NCBI RefSeq assembly: GCF_032190615.1
Contig: NZ_JAVLAT010000003.1
Span: 463,450-527,449, forward strand
DNA length: 64,000 nucleotides
Source: Brucella pseudogrignonensis
GTDB taxonomy: Bacteria; Pseudomonadota; Alphaproteobacteria; Rhizobiales; Rhizobiaceae
Reading direction: 5' to 3'
The translations under genes were made by a program, and so were the position numbers. The stretch's first letter is position 1. Each line of letters starts with the position of its first letter. The notes under the pieces were generated by a model. That model saw only the letters and a program-made list of their open reading frames with translations. It did not search any database and had not been told where the DNA came from. Shown in pieces: positions 54,221 through 63,429 of the stretch.

Positions 54221-54313
54221 ATGTCGCAAGCTGAAATAGGCCTCATCGGCCTTGGCGTTATGGGGTCTAATCTGGCGCTGAATATTACCGAGAAGGGCAA
54301 CCGCATCGCTGTG
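54221..54313 (+). pseudogene. gnd: 6-phosphogluconate dehydrogenase, first 31 codons only
   Basis: MSQAEIGLIGLGVMGSNLAL then NITEKGNRIAV, the NADP-binding start of Gnd. The gene is broken at 54313-54314 by an IS21-like end followed by IS3 and IS5 material. It belongs to the idonate/gluconate operon. Confidence 0.85.
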
Positions 54314-54440
54314 TGTTGATTGCCGCTGAGAAGGGGGGTGCGGACGAAAACTTGGACTATCATGGAGGTAGTTCATGTATTCCTACGAAGATCGGATGCG
54401 AGCCGTAGCGCTCTACATCAAGCTGGGCAAGCGTGCGAAG
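54314..54440 (+). repeat. IS21-like end (54314-54332) and IS3 remnant (54333-54440)
   Basis: The first 19 bp equal 10329-10347. Then comes the right end of the IS3 element of 10358-11966 in inverse orientation, including GAGGTAG and the first 20 or so codons (MYSYEDRMRAVALYIKLGKR), ended by the IS5 element. Confidence 0.75.
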
Positions 54441-55574
54441 GACGTTGGTGCACGGATCCATTGCGTGTTTAGCGAACTTACAGAAACCAGCTTTATGAGT
54501 TGCGCATTTGATCTATGGGATCGCGCTCATGCCATTCAAACACAACGCTGCTCGCCGTCACCGAATACCGTTGCAGAGGTTCAGAGTTAAAAACTGGCGT
54601 GAATATGATAGTGGTTTACGACAGTGTGGCAGTATTACGTTTTGGATCAGCGATACGGCAATTGCAGGCTGGTTGGCACCGCGCCGGACAACACCAGGTG
54701 GCCAATCTGTCTATTCTGATCTGGCAATCGAAACGTCTTTGATGTGCGGGATCGTCTTCCATCAACCTTTGCGCCAAACCGAAGGCTTGATGTCATCGCT
54801 GTTTGATTTGATGGGCATTGATCTACCGGTTCCTGATCATACGACATTAAGCAGGCGCTGTACCAGCTTGTCACTTTCGAAGGCTTTGGTTCGTCACAAG
54901 ACAGCCACAAGTGATGTAGGAATTCATGTTCTCGTTGATAGCACGGGCCTGAAGCTTTATGGCGCAGGCCAGTGGCTTGAAGACAAGCATGGCAGAAAAT
55001 CCCCCAGAGAATGGCGCAAACTGCACCTTGCAGTGGATGCTGACACGGGTGAGATTATTGCTGAAATCCTCAGTGATCAAAATAGCAGCGACATCAGCCA
55101 GCTCGCAGATCTGCTTGGTCAGATTGACCAGCCGATCGCCAGCTTCACAGCTGATGGGGCTTATGACAGTGATGAGACCTATAGATCACTTCGCCAACAT
55201 AGTCCCGGTATAAGCGTTATCGTTCCACCACGAGCACGGCAGTTACCAACAGAGTTTTATGGCCCACCGGATCAGCGTGATTGGCATAGCCAGACAATTG
55301 CTGAGCATGGCCGGATGAAGTGGCAGGTCATGACCAATTATGGCAGGCGTTCCAACGTGGAAACGACGATGGGCCGCTATAAATCAATCAACGACAATTC
55401 TCTTCGTTCACGCAAGTTTGCCAATCAGCAAATCGAAATTAAACTCGGATGTCGCATTCTCAATCGAATGCTGGCATCCGCACGCCCGGATTCCCTCCGC
55501 GTCAAAGCAAAGAGCCAATAAAGGCAACATCAAAGACCGGAAACTATCTATAATCGGCTCCGTGCAAAAACGCC
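54441..55574 (+). mobile_element. IS5-family element
   Basis: About 1134 bp. Ends GACGTTGGTGCACGGATCC on the left and, read inward from the right, GGCGTTTTTGCACGGAGCC. It was inserted into an IS6 copy, of which 132 bp remain on its right side. A truncated second copy lies at 63430-63907. Confidence 0.85.
54529..55521 (+). CDS. IS5-family DDE transposase
   Basis: 330 residues from the ATG at 54529. Helix-rich N terminus (MPFKHNAARRHRIPLQRFRV), catalytic acids in HVLVDSTGLKLYG, FTADGAYDSDETY and RRSNVETTMGRYKS. Intact. Confidence 0.92.
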   Translation: MPFKHNAARRHRIPLQRFRVKNWREYDSGLRQCGSITFWISDTAIAGWLAPRRTTPGGQSVYSDLAIETSLMCGIVFHQPLRQTEGLMSSLFDLMGIDLPVPDHTTLSRRCTSLSLSKALVRHKTATSDVGIHVLVDSTGLKLYGAGQWLEDKHGRKSPREWRKLHLAVDADTGEIIAEILSDQNSSDISQLADLLGQIDQPIASFTADGAYDSDETYRSLRQHSPGISVIVPPRARQLPTEFYGPPDQRDWHSQTIAEHGRMKWQVMTNYGRRSNVETTMGRYKSINDNSLRSRKFANQQIEIKLGCRILNRMLASARPDSLRVKAKSQ

Positions 55575-55706
55575 CGATAATACAGCCATACCGCCTCCGC
55601 GATAATCTCAGCAGGGAAACGATGGCGGTGATAAAGTGAGGAACGAGATTCGATCATGGCCTATTTTCGCAGCTTATGCTTGCGCCAGAGTTAAGGTAAC
55701 TGTGCC
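55575..55706 (-). repeat. IS6 remnant, 5' end and terminal repeat
   Basis: Matches the right-hand end of the IS6 copies at 592 and 62614: first 25 or so codons of the transposase and the terminal repeat GGCACAGTTACCTTAAC. The rest was displaced by the IS5 element. Confidence 0.85.
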
Positions 55707-55719
55707 TCTTCCAGTGCGC

Positions 55720-56349
55720 TTAAGGACGAAGTTCTGCTATTTCGCGCTCGCTCAAGTAGCGGATTTTTTCGCCACGCAAAATGAAAGCTAACCGTGCGGT
55801 TTCTTCCAACTCTTCCGCATTATTAACCGCATCCTCGATATCTTTACCCAGTACGACCACACCATGTGAGGCCAGCAGAAAAGCATTAACCTTGTGAACC
55901 TGTGCTGTTGCTGCAAGGTCTCTGCCAATCTCGGCAGCGCCGGGCCGATAATAAGGAATTACCGGCATATAGCCAACGCGCATCACATAATACGGGGTAA
56001 AAGGACGTAACGCATTATCCTGGGGCAGATCCTCTAAACAAGAAAGCGCCGTTAGATAAGTAGAATGTAGATGAACAATTGCACCCGCATCACTACGGCA
56101 ATCGAACAGAGCTTTGTGAAATGTGAACTCTTTCGATGGCTTGGGGCCTGCCAACACTTCACCACTGACGCTGATCTCAGCGAGATCCGACGGCTCAAGT
56201 CTTCCCAGGCTCCCGCCTGTAGGCGTGACAAGAAAACCACCACTCTCAATGCGCACTGAAACGTTTCCAGCGCCTCCAACCGAATAGCCACGGTCAAATA
56301 AGCTGCGACACAAGCTGCAAAGTTTTTCTGCTTTAGTCTCGCGATCCAT
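55720..56349 (-). CDS. otnC: 3-oxo-tetronate 4-phosphate decarboxylase (class II aldolase family)
   Basis: 209 residues. Zinc ligands in IVHLHSTYLTALS and the later LASHGVVVLG, with NVSVRIESGGFLVTPTGGSL near the start. Next to an OtnK-type kinase this identifies OtnC, which turns 3-oxo-tetronate 4-phosphate into dihydroxyacetone phosphate and CO2. GGAG lies nine bases before the ATG. Last gene of the operon; an IS6 remnant begins 14 bp after its stop. Confidence 0.87.
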   Translation of the reverse strand: MDRETKAEKLCSLCRSLFDRGYSVGGAGNVSVRIESGGFLVTPTGGSLGRLEPSDLAEISVSGEVLAGPKPSKEFTFHKALFDCRSDAGAIVHLHSTYLTALSCLEDLPQDNALRPFTPYYVMRVGYMPVIPYYRPGAAEIGRDLAATAQVHKVNAFLLASHGVVVLGKDIEDAVNNAEELEETARLAFILRGEKIRYLSEREIAELRP

Positions 56350-56442
56350 GAACTAATCTCCATTTCATTGGCACGGAATAGTTACAACGGGAGGCAGAGT
56401 TTACGCTGCCTTCCCGAAAAACCGATACTCAGGCCATTGAGC

Positions 56443-57711
56443 TTATCTTGATATAGCCCAGCTTGTGAAACCTGGCCAATAAGTCACCAAAAGAAGCACG
56501 AACACCATGATTCCCCAGAAGGGTAACATCGCTCGTGTTAATCGCATGATAGCAACCCCGGATATCGAACTCGCAAGATAGAGGGCAGTTCCGACGGGAG
56601 GCGTCAACAAGCCAATCGTTAAATTGATAACCATGATGAGACCAAACTGCACAGGGTCTACGCCAATCTGATTTGCGACTGGTAACAAGATAGGCGTCAT
56701 CAACAAAATCGCAGGACCACTATCAACAAACATACCGATGATCAGCAGCATCACATTGATCAATAGAAGCAGCAAAATTGGATTGTCTGTGAGTGTCAAA
56801 ATCGCTGCAGCGATCGCCTGTGGCAATTGGGCATTTGTCAAAAGCCAGCCAAAGAGAGATGTCGCCGCGATAATTGCTGCCACAACAGCTGTGCCGATAG
56901 CTGCTTCCATGCAAATCTGCGGGATTTTTTTTAGGGTAATTTCCTTATAAACGAACATACCGACAACAAACGCATAGACTGCTACGACCGCACCACCTTC
57001 CGTCGGTGTGAATATCCCCATGCGAATACCGGCAATGATAATGACTGGCATCAAAAGTGACCAACTGGCATCTTTGAAACGCCGCCACTTTTCAGCATTG
57101 CTCACGCCACCTTCGCGTGGATAGCCCTTCATCCGCGCATAAATATATGCATAGACCTGAAAACCTATACCAATAGCTAATCCAGGCGCGAGTGCAGCCA
57201 GGAACATATCTCCAATCGAGGCCTGTGCTGAGACACCATAGATAATAATGGCAATGCTCGGTGGCAGAATAAGTGCGAGGCTGCCTGAACATGCGACAAG
57301 CGCGCCGGAAAAAGCGGCATCATATTTTCGCTTCTTCATTTCCGGGATCATTACTGAGCCCAATGCGGCAACATCTGCGACACCTGAACCAGACACACCA
57401 CCCATAACAATCCCGCTCGCCGATACCACCTGAGCGAGACTGCCTCGAATATTACCAAAAATTGACAGGGCAAAGCTGATAATACGTGTAGTGATACCAC
57501 CATGCCCCATCAGTGCACCGGCCAGCATAAATAGAGGTATGGCCATCAATGGAAAAGAGTCTACAGACGTAAATAGACGTTGACCAAACAACGCCATCGG
57601 CAGGCCATTATACCAAATTGCTACAAGAGAAGCGATTGCGATACCAAACGCAACTGGCAAGCCAATCGCCAGGAAAAGCGCGAAGCCACCAAAAAGAATA
57701 AGCGAAATCAC
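56443..57711 (-). CDS. dctM: TRAP transporter large membrane subunit
   Basis: 422 residues, about 12 hydrophobic spans. Starts at a GTG that shares a base with the dctQ stop (TAGTG). Motifs such as SVDSFPLMAIPLFMLAGALM and TPPVGTALYLASSI are typical of DctM. Forms the transport channel with DctQ; sodium-driven uptake of an acid sugar is inferred. Confidence 0.93.
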   Translation of the reverse strand: MISLILFGGFALFLAIGLPVAFGIAIASLVAIWYNGLPMALFGQRLFTSVDSFPLMAIPLFMLAGALMGHGGITTRIISFALSIFGNIRGSLAQVVSASGIVMGGVSGSGVADVAALGSVMIPEMKKRKYDAAFSGALVACSGSLALILPPSIAIIIYGVSAQASIGDMFLAALAPGLAIGIGFQVYAYIYARMKGYPREGGVSNAEKWRRFKDASWSLLMPVIIIAGIRMGIFTPTEGGAVVAVYAFVVGMFVYKEITLKKIPQICMEAAIGTAVVAAIIAATSLFGWLLTNAQLPQAIAAAILTLTDNPILLLLLINVMLLIIGMFVDSGPAILLMTPILLPVANQIGVDPVQFGLIMVINLTIGLLTPPVGTALYLASSISGVAIMRLTRAMLPFWGIMVFVLLLVTYWPGFTSWAISR

Positions 57712-58223
57712 TATATGGATCCTTCCACAGCAGTTGCCGAAGCATCCACTTCTGCAGGATCACTGCTGAATGTGCGTCGCCATGCTTCTCGTAACGCGAA
57801 GTAGAGAAGTGTAATTCCACTAAATGGGATTACAGAATAAATGAAGTACATTGGTATTCCTAAAGCCGCGCTCCTTTGATTAACCCCAAATTTGATCAGC
57901 GAAGCACCACCGATGATCAGCGCTGCGCCGACCACAGCAACAAGCAGAGCATTCAATACTGTCAATAGCCTTGAGGGCTTAGCGGGGAGCAGGTTCACGA
58001 GGAAATCAAGTGCAACATGCGCTCGTGCCTGAAAGGCAGCAGCCATACCAAGAAACGTTATCCAAACAAAAATATATCGTCCTACTTCCTCCGACCAGCT
58101 AAGCGAGTTTGCAAATGCATAACGCGCGACAACCTGGGAGAATGTCACCACCATCATAGCAAAGATCAGCATGCCGATAGCCCAAAGCAGGAATTTCTGG
58201 ATTAATTGGTCAAGTTTGTTCAA
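57711..58223 (-). CDS. dctQ: TRAP transporter small membrane subunit
   Basis: 170 residues from a TTG at 58223, chosen because GGAGGAGG stands just upstream; no ATG fits. Four spans, with SLSWSEEVGRYIFVWITFLG as the DctQ signature. Confidence 0.88.
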   Translation of the reverse strand: MNKLDQLIQKFLLWAIGMLIFAMMVVTFSQVVARYAFANSLSWSEEVGRYIFVWITFLGMAAAFQARAHVALDFLVNLLPAKPSRLLTVLNALLVAVVGAALIIGGASLIKFGVNQRSAALGIPMYFIYSVIPFSGITLLYFALREAWRRTFSSDPAEVDASATAVEGSI

Positions 58224-58295
58224 GCTTGCCTCCTCCGCACAAAGAACACCCGCCACAGCCTACTAATCGCGACGGGTAATCAGGCTTGGTTGAAC

Positions 58296-59297
58296 TCAGC
58301 GTTTAAGAGCAGTTGTGATACGATTATAAAGATCTATGTTAACAGTTTTAGCGAAAGGCTCATGAGCAGCAACTGCTGCGGCAGCGATTTCATCTGTATT
58401 GGGTTCTGTAACCTTTAGACCTTGATCAACCATCTTTTTCAGCATTTCCGAGGTTTGGGTTCGGACAGCTTCATTTTCAGCTACGGTAGCTGCCGCTGCG
58501 GCCTCTGTGATGATCTTCTTTTGCTCATCTGTCAGCTGGTTCCATCGCAATTCGCTCATTGCGAGCGTCACATATTCAAATTTGTGATTTGTAAAAGCGA
58601 GATAGTCCTGCACTTCTCCGAGACGCCCACCATAAATAAACGGAATAGGGTTTTCCTGTGCATCAATCACATGTTGCTCCAGGCCAGTATAAACTTCACT
58701 CCAAGCCATTGGCGTTGGGTTGGCACCCATTGCGCGCCAGGTTGCAACCATAGCTGGAATTTCAGGAACACGGATCTTCAAACCCTTGAGATCTTCGGCT
58801 CCATTTATGGGTTTTTTTGACGTAACCTGCCTCGAGCCACGCTCCCACCAGTTCAAAATACGCACATTTGCATTCTGGCGTACATTCTCAGCGATTTCAG
58901 CACCAATTTCTCCACCTATCACAGTGTCAAATTCATCCTGTGAGCGAAACAAATATGGCAATTCCAAGAGCTGGATAGAAGGTTCGAAGTTGCCGAGAAC
59001 ACCCGCGATCAAGCCAAAATCGACGGTTCCCATCTGCATACCTTCGACAAGATCACGATCACCACCGATGGTGGAATTCGGATAGATGGTGAGAGTAATT
59101 TTACCATCAGAGCGCGCCTCAAGCTCCTCCTTGAACTTTTGCGCTCCATAATGCCAAAGGTCCTGTTCGGATTGGATATGCCCCAGCTTCAAATTTAGCA
59201 CATCTTGCGCGAAGGCAACCATTGGGATTGAAGCAATTGCAAGGCTTGTTAGCGCTGCCAGTGATGTATTTCTAAGAGTCTTGCCCAGACTAAACAT
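58296..59297 (-). CDS. dctP: TRAP transporter substrate-binding protein
   Basis: 333 residues from the ATG at 59297 (GGAGGAG upstream). Signal peptide to PMVAFAQ. DctP-type fold with GLKIRVPEIPAMVATWRAMG carrying the substrate-binding arginine that pairs with a carboxylate. Periplasmic; expected to bind a four-carbon sugar acid such as threonate or erythronate. Confidence 0.92.
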   Translation of the reverse strand: MFSLGKTLRNTSLAALTSLAIASIPMVAFAQDVLNLKLGHIQSEQDLWHYGAQKFKEELEARSDGKITLTIYPNSTIGGDRDLVEGMQMGTVDFGLIAGVLGNFEPSIQLLELPYLFRSQDEFDTVIGGEIGAEIAENVRQNANVRILNWWERGSRQVTSKKPINGAEDLKGLKIRVPEIPAMVATWRAMGANPTPMAWSEVYTGLEQHVIDAQENPIPFIYGGRLGEVQDYLAFTNHKFEYVTLAMSELRWNQLTDEQKKIITEAAAAATVAENEAVRTQTSEMLKKMVDQGLKVTEPNTDEIAAAAVAAHEPFAKTVNIDLYNRITTALKR

Positions 59298-59366
59298 TTT
59301 GTATTCTCCTCCGTTATGTAACTTAAATTGGCCGGGGTAACTCCACCCCTCCCACAACTAGCTAAA

Positions 59367-60629
59367 TCAGCTTCCCATCAGGATAAGATCTGCCTCATTG
59401 AAGAACTCAGGCCCGCCGAAATTTCCAGACTTGAGAGCGAGCGCAACCACTGCACCGCTTGGCAAAGTGCCACGCAAAGCAGGAACACCCGGTGCAATTT
59501 CGGGTCCAATCTCAAGTGCTTTCAACTCAAGGGCCTCGACCACCGCACCCGATGTTTCACCACCGGCCACGATCACGCGCCCGACACCCGCGCCAGCCAA
59601 CTCAGTTGCAATGTTGGCAAAAAGAGTTTCAATGGCAGCGGCAACTTTCTCACGACCGTATTTCTCTTGTGCTTTGCGCACAACTTCAGGATCAGCCGAA
59701 GAAAATACTAAGGGCCGTCCTTCTTGCGTGAGAGCCCATTGAGCAATGTCCTTTGGGTTCAATAGTCCAGCCACAGCATCATCAGCCGTAATTTCAAGAG
59801 TCGGCATTGACTGAGCCCGGTGCTGCGCCACCTGACTCCGCGTTGCAGTCGAACAAGACCCTGAAAGGGCGACGCATTTACCGCTGACACCTTGCCATTC
59901 AGGTATTTCACCCGAAACAAGCCCCTGTCGGCGGAAATTGTTAGGCAATCCCATGGCAATTCCTGAGCCGCCCGTCAGGAAAGGTAGCCCTTCAAGCGCC
60001 TTACCAATTTCCATCAAGTCGTTGTCAGAAGTAGCGTCCACCACGATCAACCGTGCACCGGCTTCATCAGCGACTGAAAGCGCTTTCGTTATGGCATCTG
60101 ACCCTTGAATTACTTTTTCAAAGGGAACATGACCTACTGGCATATCTGTCTGGCGTGCGAGCCAGCGACGGATGTCAGAGTCGGTCATAGGATTAAGCGG
60201 ATGATTTTCCATTCCGCTTTCATTCAAAGGTCGATCATTTACGAATAGATTTCCTTGGTAGATAGTACGCCCTGCACCCGGAAAAGCGGGACAAACTACA
60301 ACCTTCCTCGCGCCAAGCGCCTCTGCCAACGCTGCGGCCACGGGGCCGATATTACCTTCAGGTGTACTATCAAACGTCGAGCAATATTTGAACAATATCT
60401 GCTTGCAGCCCTGAGCCAGAAGCCATTTCAACGCCCGCAACGATTGTTCAACGGCCTCAGCGGCTGGAATGCTGCGCGATTTCAGTGCCACAACACCAAC
60501 TTCGACGCTAGGATGCGCCTCTTTATCTGGCACGCCTGAATATTGCGTCACCCGCATACCTTGTTTCGACAAGGTATTCGCAAGATCACTGGAACCGGTG
60601 AAGTCATCACCGATACAACCAAGTAACAT
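59367..60629 (-). CDS. otnK: Four-carbon acid sugar kinase, DUF1537 family
   Basis: 420 residues. GCIGDDFTGSSDLANTLSK at the start (acid-sugar binding), FKYCSTFDSTPEGNIGP, and the nucleotide part VIVAGGETSGAVVEALE ... LKSGNFGGPEFF. OtnK phosphorylates 3-oxo-tetronate at O4 with ATP. Sits between the regulator and the transporter. Confidence 0.92.
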   Translation of the reverse strand: MLLGCIGDDFTGSSDLANTLSKQGMRVTQYSGVPDKEAHPSVEVGVVALKSRSIPAAEAVEQSLRALKWLLAQGCKQILFKYCSTFDSTPEGNIGPVAAALAEALGARKVVVCPAFPGAGRTIYQGNLFVNDRPLNESGMENHPLNPMTDSDIRRWLARQTDMPVGHVPFEKVIQGSDAITKALSVADEAGARLIVVDATSDNDLMEIGKALEGLPFLTGGSGIAMGLPNNFRRQGLVSGEIPEWQGVSGKCVALSGSCSTATRSQVAQHRAQSMPTLEITADDAVAGLLNPKDIAQWALTQEGRPLVFSSADPEVVRKAQEKYGREKVAAAIETLFANIATELAGAGVGRVIVAGGETSGAVVEALELKALEIGPEIAPGVPALRGTLPSGAVVALALKSGNFGGPEFFNEADLILMGS

Positions 60630-60667
60630 AATCTTTGCCTTTGTTAGAAAAAAACAAAAAAGGAACT

Positions 60668-61402
60668 CTAATCAGTCCCACTCTTCTGCTTGTAAATGTC
60701 CCAATAGGTTTGAACCACAGTGTTCAAATGATTTCGCATAGCGGCTTCTGCTCGGTCCGCATCACGATCACGAATTGCTTCGAAAATATTTCGATGAGCT
60801 GCCGCAGCCATGGAAAGTGCTTGTGGATGACTGAGCGACATCCGTCGCTGGTCTTCAAGCAATTCCATCACAACTTCGTACAGCGCATCAAGAAGAGGAT
60901 CCTGACCAATCGCAGCTATAAACTGGTGGAAAGCATCATCCGTTGCGGAGAAAACAGCGATGTCACCACCACTATTTTCATTTCTCTCCAGTAGCTCTTC
61001 CAGCTTTACTATATCTGAGGGACTCGCAAGACGCGCAGCTTCGCGCACCATAGCAATTTCAACAAAAATTCGGGTCTTTTGGAACTGGCGAACCCCTTGA
61101 GGTCGCGCTACCAGCATTTTCGCAGCCCCCGAGAGGAGCTGGAGCAAATCGCGAGGATCAGGCTCTGTTACGCGCGTGCGATCCCCGTTTGAAACAGCAA
61201 GAATGCCTGTTTTGTTGAGCCAAAGCAGTGCCTCTCGAACGGCAGGTCGACCTACACCATAATGAACCATGAGTTCGCGCTCAGACGGAAGCTGATCGCC
61301 AATAGTTAGCTCACCAGACAAAACACGCGCCTCAATATCACGTGCAATCTTATCTGATAATCTCTCACGGCTTAGATGTACGGGCGCACCAAATCCACTC
61401 AT
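60668..61402 (-). CDS. GntR-family regulator, FCD (FadR) type
   Basis: 244 residues. Winged helix LPSERELMVHYGVGRPAVRE (38-57), then a helical FCD domain whose metal ligands are likely in DDAFHQFIAAIG and AAHRNIFEAI. It overlaps the dehydrogenase gene by 4 bp (ATGA), so regulator and pathway are coexpressed. The effector is probably a pathway acid. A perfect 7-7 inverted repeat at 62488-62506 is a candidate operator. Confidence 0.92.
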   Translation of the reverse strand: MSGFGAPVHLSRERLSDKIARDIEARVLSGELTIGDQLPSERELMVHYGVGRPAVREALLWLNKTGILAVSNGDRTRVTEPDPRDLLQLLSGAAKMLVARPQGVRQFQKTRIFVEIAMVREAARLASPSDIVKLEELLERNENSGGDIAVFSATDDAFHQFIAAIGQDPLLDALYEVVMELLEDQRRMSLSHPQALSMAAAAHRNIFEAIRDRDADRAEAAMRNHLNTVVQTYWDIYKQKSGTD

Positions 61403-62301
61403 GAACCAAGATCCTTTGTAATGCTGCGCTTCGCCTCAACGATTGAGGCAAGGAACTTATCGCGCCATTTGCGACGCTTAGGAAGATCCTCAGAAGGCAC
61501 TGCATTACGCATTTTACCTTCAATAGCGGAAACGAGTTCTGGACCCCACTCACGCGGGTCGGCTTGCTCGGTTGCAAGACGGTGATACATTGGTCCCAGA
61601 TTGGCACAATATTCAGCAACACCATTGGCAGCATTCAGATCGATGGTTGCAAAAGGCCCCATAAAGCACCAGCGCAGACCCAGGCCATCCGCCACTGCTG
61701 CATCAACTTCGGCCGGCGTACAAATACCATCTTCGACCAATCTAAATGCTTCACCAAGTAAGGCACTTTGAAGTCGATTGACCACGAAGCCATTTATTTC
61801 GCGGGTCAAAGTAATTGGACTCTGACCAAGATCACGCATAAGATCACGCGTAAAGCTCAGCGTCTCCGGCAAAGTCCACGGCGCTGGAATCAACTCTACG
61901 AGAGGGATGAGATGTGGCGGATTGATAGGGTGCGCTACAAGATAACGTCCTGCATTCACAAGACCTGCCGTGAATTCTGAAGCAGGGAAGCCTGATGTTG
62001 AACTACCGATAATAGTTGTTGGGGTGACGAGACCGTCTATTTCTCGATAAAGCGCCTGCTTAATCGGCAGCCGCTCTGGCGCACTTTCCTGCACATAATC
62101 TGCACTCGACAGCGCATCCGCGAGGCTTTTCGCAACACGGCATCTTTCGGCAAAAACTGGATTTGCGGCAGCGACAAACTCAACTGCGGCTTCTGCCGCA
62201 CTCGTATTCTGATCATAAATTACAAGGTCATGTCCTGCGCGTGCGAAGACCAAAGACCAGGATGAACCAACTACACCACACCCGATTATAGCAATTTTCA
62301 T
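61399..62301 (-). CDS. 3-hydroxyacyl-CoA dehydrogenase-family NAD-dependent dehydrogenase (L-gulonate 3-dehydrogenase-like)
   Basis: 300 residues. Rossmann motif IAIIGCGVVGSSWSLVFARA at the start and the catalytic histidine in YLVAHPINPPHLIPLVELI. The lambda-crystallin branch oxidises 3-hydroxy acids such as L-gulonate at C3. Here it opens an OtnK/OtnC operon that has no LtnD or OtnI, so it may make the 3-oxo-tetronate directly (inference). Confidence 0.88.
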   Translation of the reverse strand: MKIAIIGCGVVGSSWSLVFARAGHDLVIYDQNTSAAEAAVEFVAAANPVFAERCRVAKSLADALSSADYVQESAPERLPIKQALYREIDGLVTPTTIIGSSTSGFPASEFTAGLVNAGRYLVAHPINPPHLIPLVELIPAPWTLPETLSFTRDLMRDLGQSPITLTREINGFVVNRLQSALLGEAFRLVEDGICTPAEVDAAVADGLGLRWCFMGPFATIDLNAANGVAEYCANLGPMYHRLATEQADPREWGPELVSAIEGKMRNAVPSEDLPKRRKWRDKFLASIVEAKRSITKDLGS

Positions 62302-62613
62302 TTCACATATTCCTCAAAATTATCCGTGTGGCGCAAGGGTAGACAGTACTTTGAACACTGCCATGCGGAGCAACCTGCGTAGCCATGCCAGCTATGGCTA
62401 ACCCCCAAGATAGGATCCATGCTGTTAAGCGCATTAACAGTTAAATTTGATTAGTCTCCTCACGTCCTCATTCAATGGTATGACAGGTTGACTATTACTT
62501 AGTCAAGCCATTATCATTCATTAATACTGAATTATCCGGAGCATTCATGAGTACGCTCAATTCAATCAGGCGTAACAGGCGATGCATGAAGCCTCGCCGT
62601 GAGAGTCCGTAAA
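62302..62613. other. Upstream region of the acid-sugar operon
   Basis: About 310 bp with no gene. It holds the operon promoter, and the inverted repeat described next. The part near 62600 adjoins the IS6 end, so promoter elements further out may have been lost. Confidence 0.5.
62488..62506. promoter_or_regulatory. Candidate GntR operator
   Basis: TTGACTA (62488-62494) and TAGTCAA (62500-62506), a perfect inverted repeat with 5-bp spacer, 187 bp before the first gene of the operon. Confidence 0.5.
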
Positions 62614-63429
62614 GGCACTGTTACGTTAACCTGAGCAAGTTCGTAATTTTGTCTATGGTGCTGAAATTATGCAGTTTTCAGGCAAGCGATTTCACGCCAC
62701 ATATTTGTAGCGGTCTGACGCAGCTCGCGATGGTCTGCTGAGGAGAGAAGGTTGCGGGGAAAGTAGTGGAGATTGTAGACCGGGTCGTGAATGGATGTGA
62801 AGCGTTGCACGTGTCGCGCTGATTTGAAGCGCTTCATGACCCGCTCTCGTCGTGGGATGGGCTGGTGCGAATTCTCAGCGCGGTTGTTCAAGCCTTTGTG
62901 CTGACGATGCTCGCAAACGCTCATCCCCAGTTCTCGTTTGACAGCACCATAAGATCTCAGCTTATCGCGGACCATGACGCGGGCTGAACAGCCCTGGCCG
63001 CGTAGAAGTTTACGCATGAAACGCTTGGCAGCCTTGGTGTTACAGCGCTTCTGAACAAGAACATCGAGTACAAAGCCATCCTGATCAACGGCGCGCCACA
63101 GAAAATGCTTCTCACCGTTGATCGTGATGACCATTTCATCAAGGTGCCATTTATCACCAAGACGTGGGGTGCGGCGACGGATCGTATTGGCATATTCACG
63201 TCCATACTTCTCCGCCCATTCATGCACCGTCTTGTGGGTGACGATGATCCCACGGTAAGCCAGCATATCTTCGACCATGCGAAAGCTAAGAGGAAAGCGC
63301 TAATACAGCCATACCGCCTCCGCGATAATCTCAGCAGGGAAACGATGGCGGTGATAAAGTGAGGAACGAGATTCGATCATGGCCTATTTTCGCAGCTTAT
63401 GCTTGCGCCAGAGTTAAGGTAACTGTGCC
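62614..63429 (-). mobile_element. IS6-family insertion sequence, last copy
   Basis: 816 bp with the same ends as the copy at 592-1407 and the same orientation. Flanking octamers TCCGTAAA and CCTACATC differ. Its right end cuts an IS5 element. Confidence 0.9.
62667..63380 (-). pseudogene. IS6-family transposase with a nonsense codon
   Basis: The frame starts at ATG 63380 as in the other copies, but TAT (Tyr of WLYYRFP) has become TAG at 63302-63300, near codon 27. The rest, from MVEDMLAYRGIIVTHKTVHE on, is intact, and reinitiation there would lose the helix-turn-helix. Confidence 0.88.
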
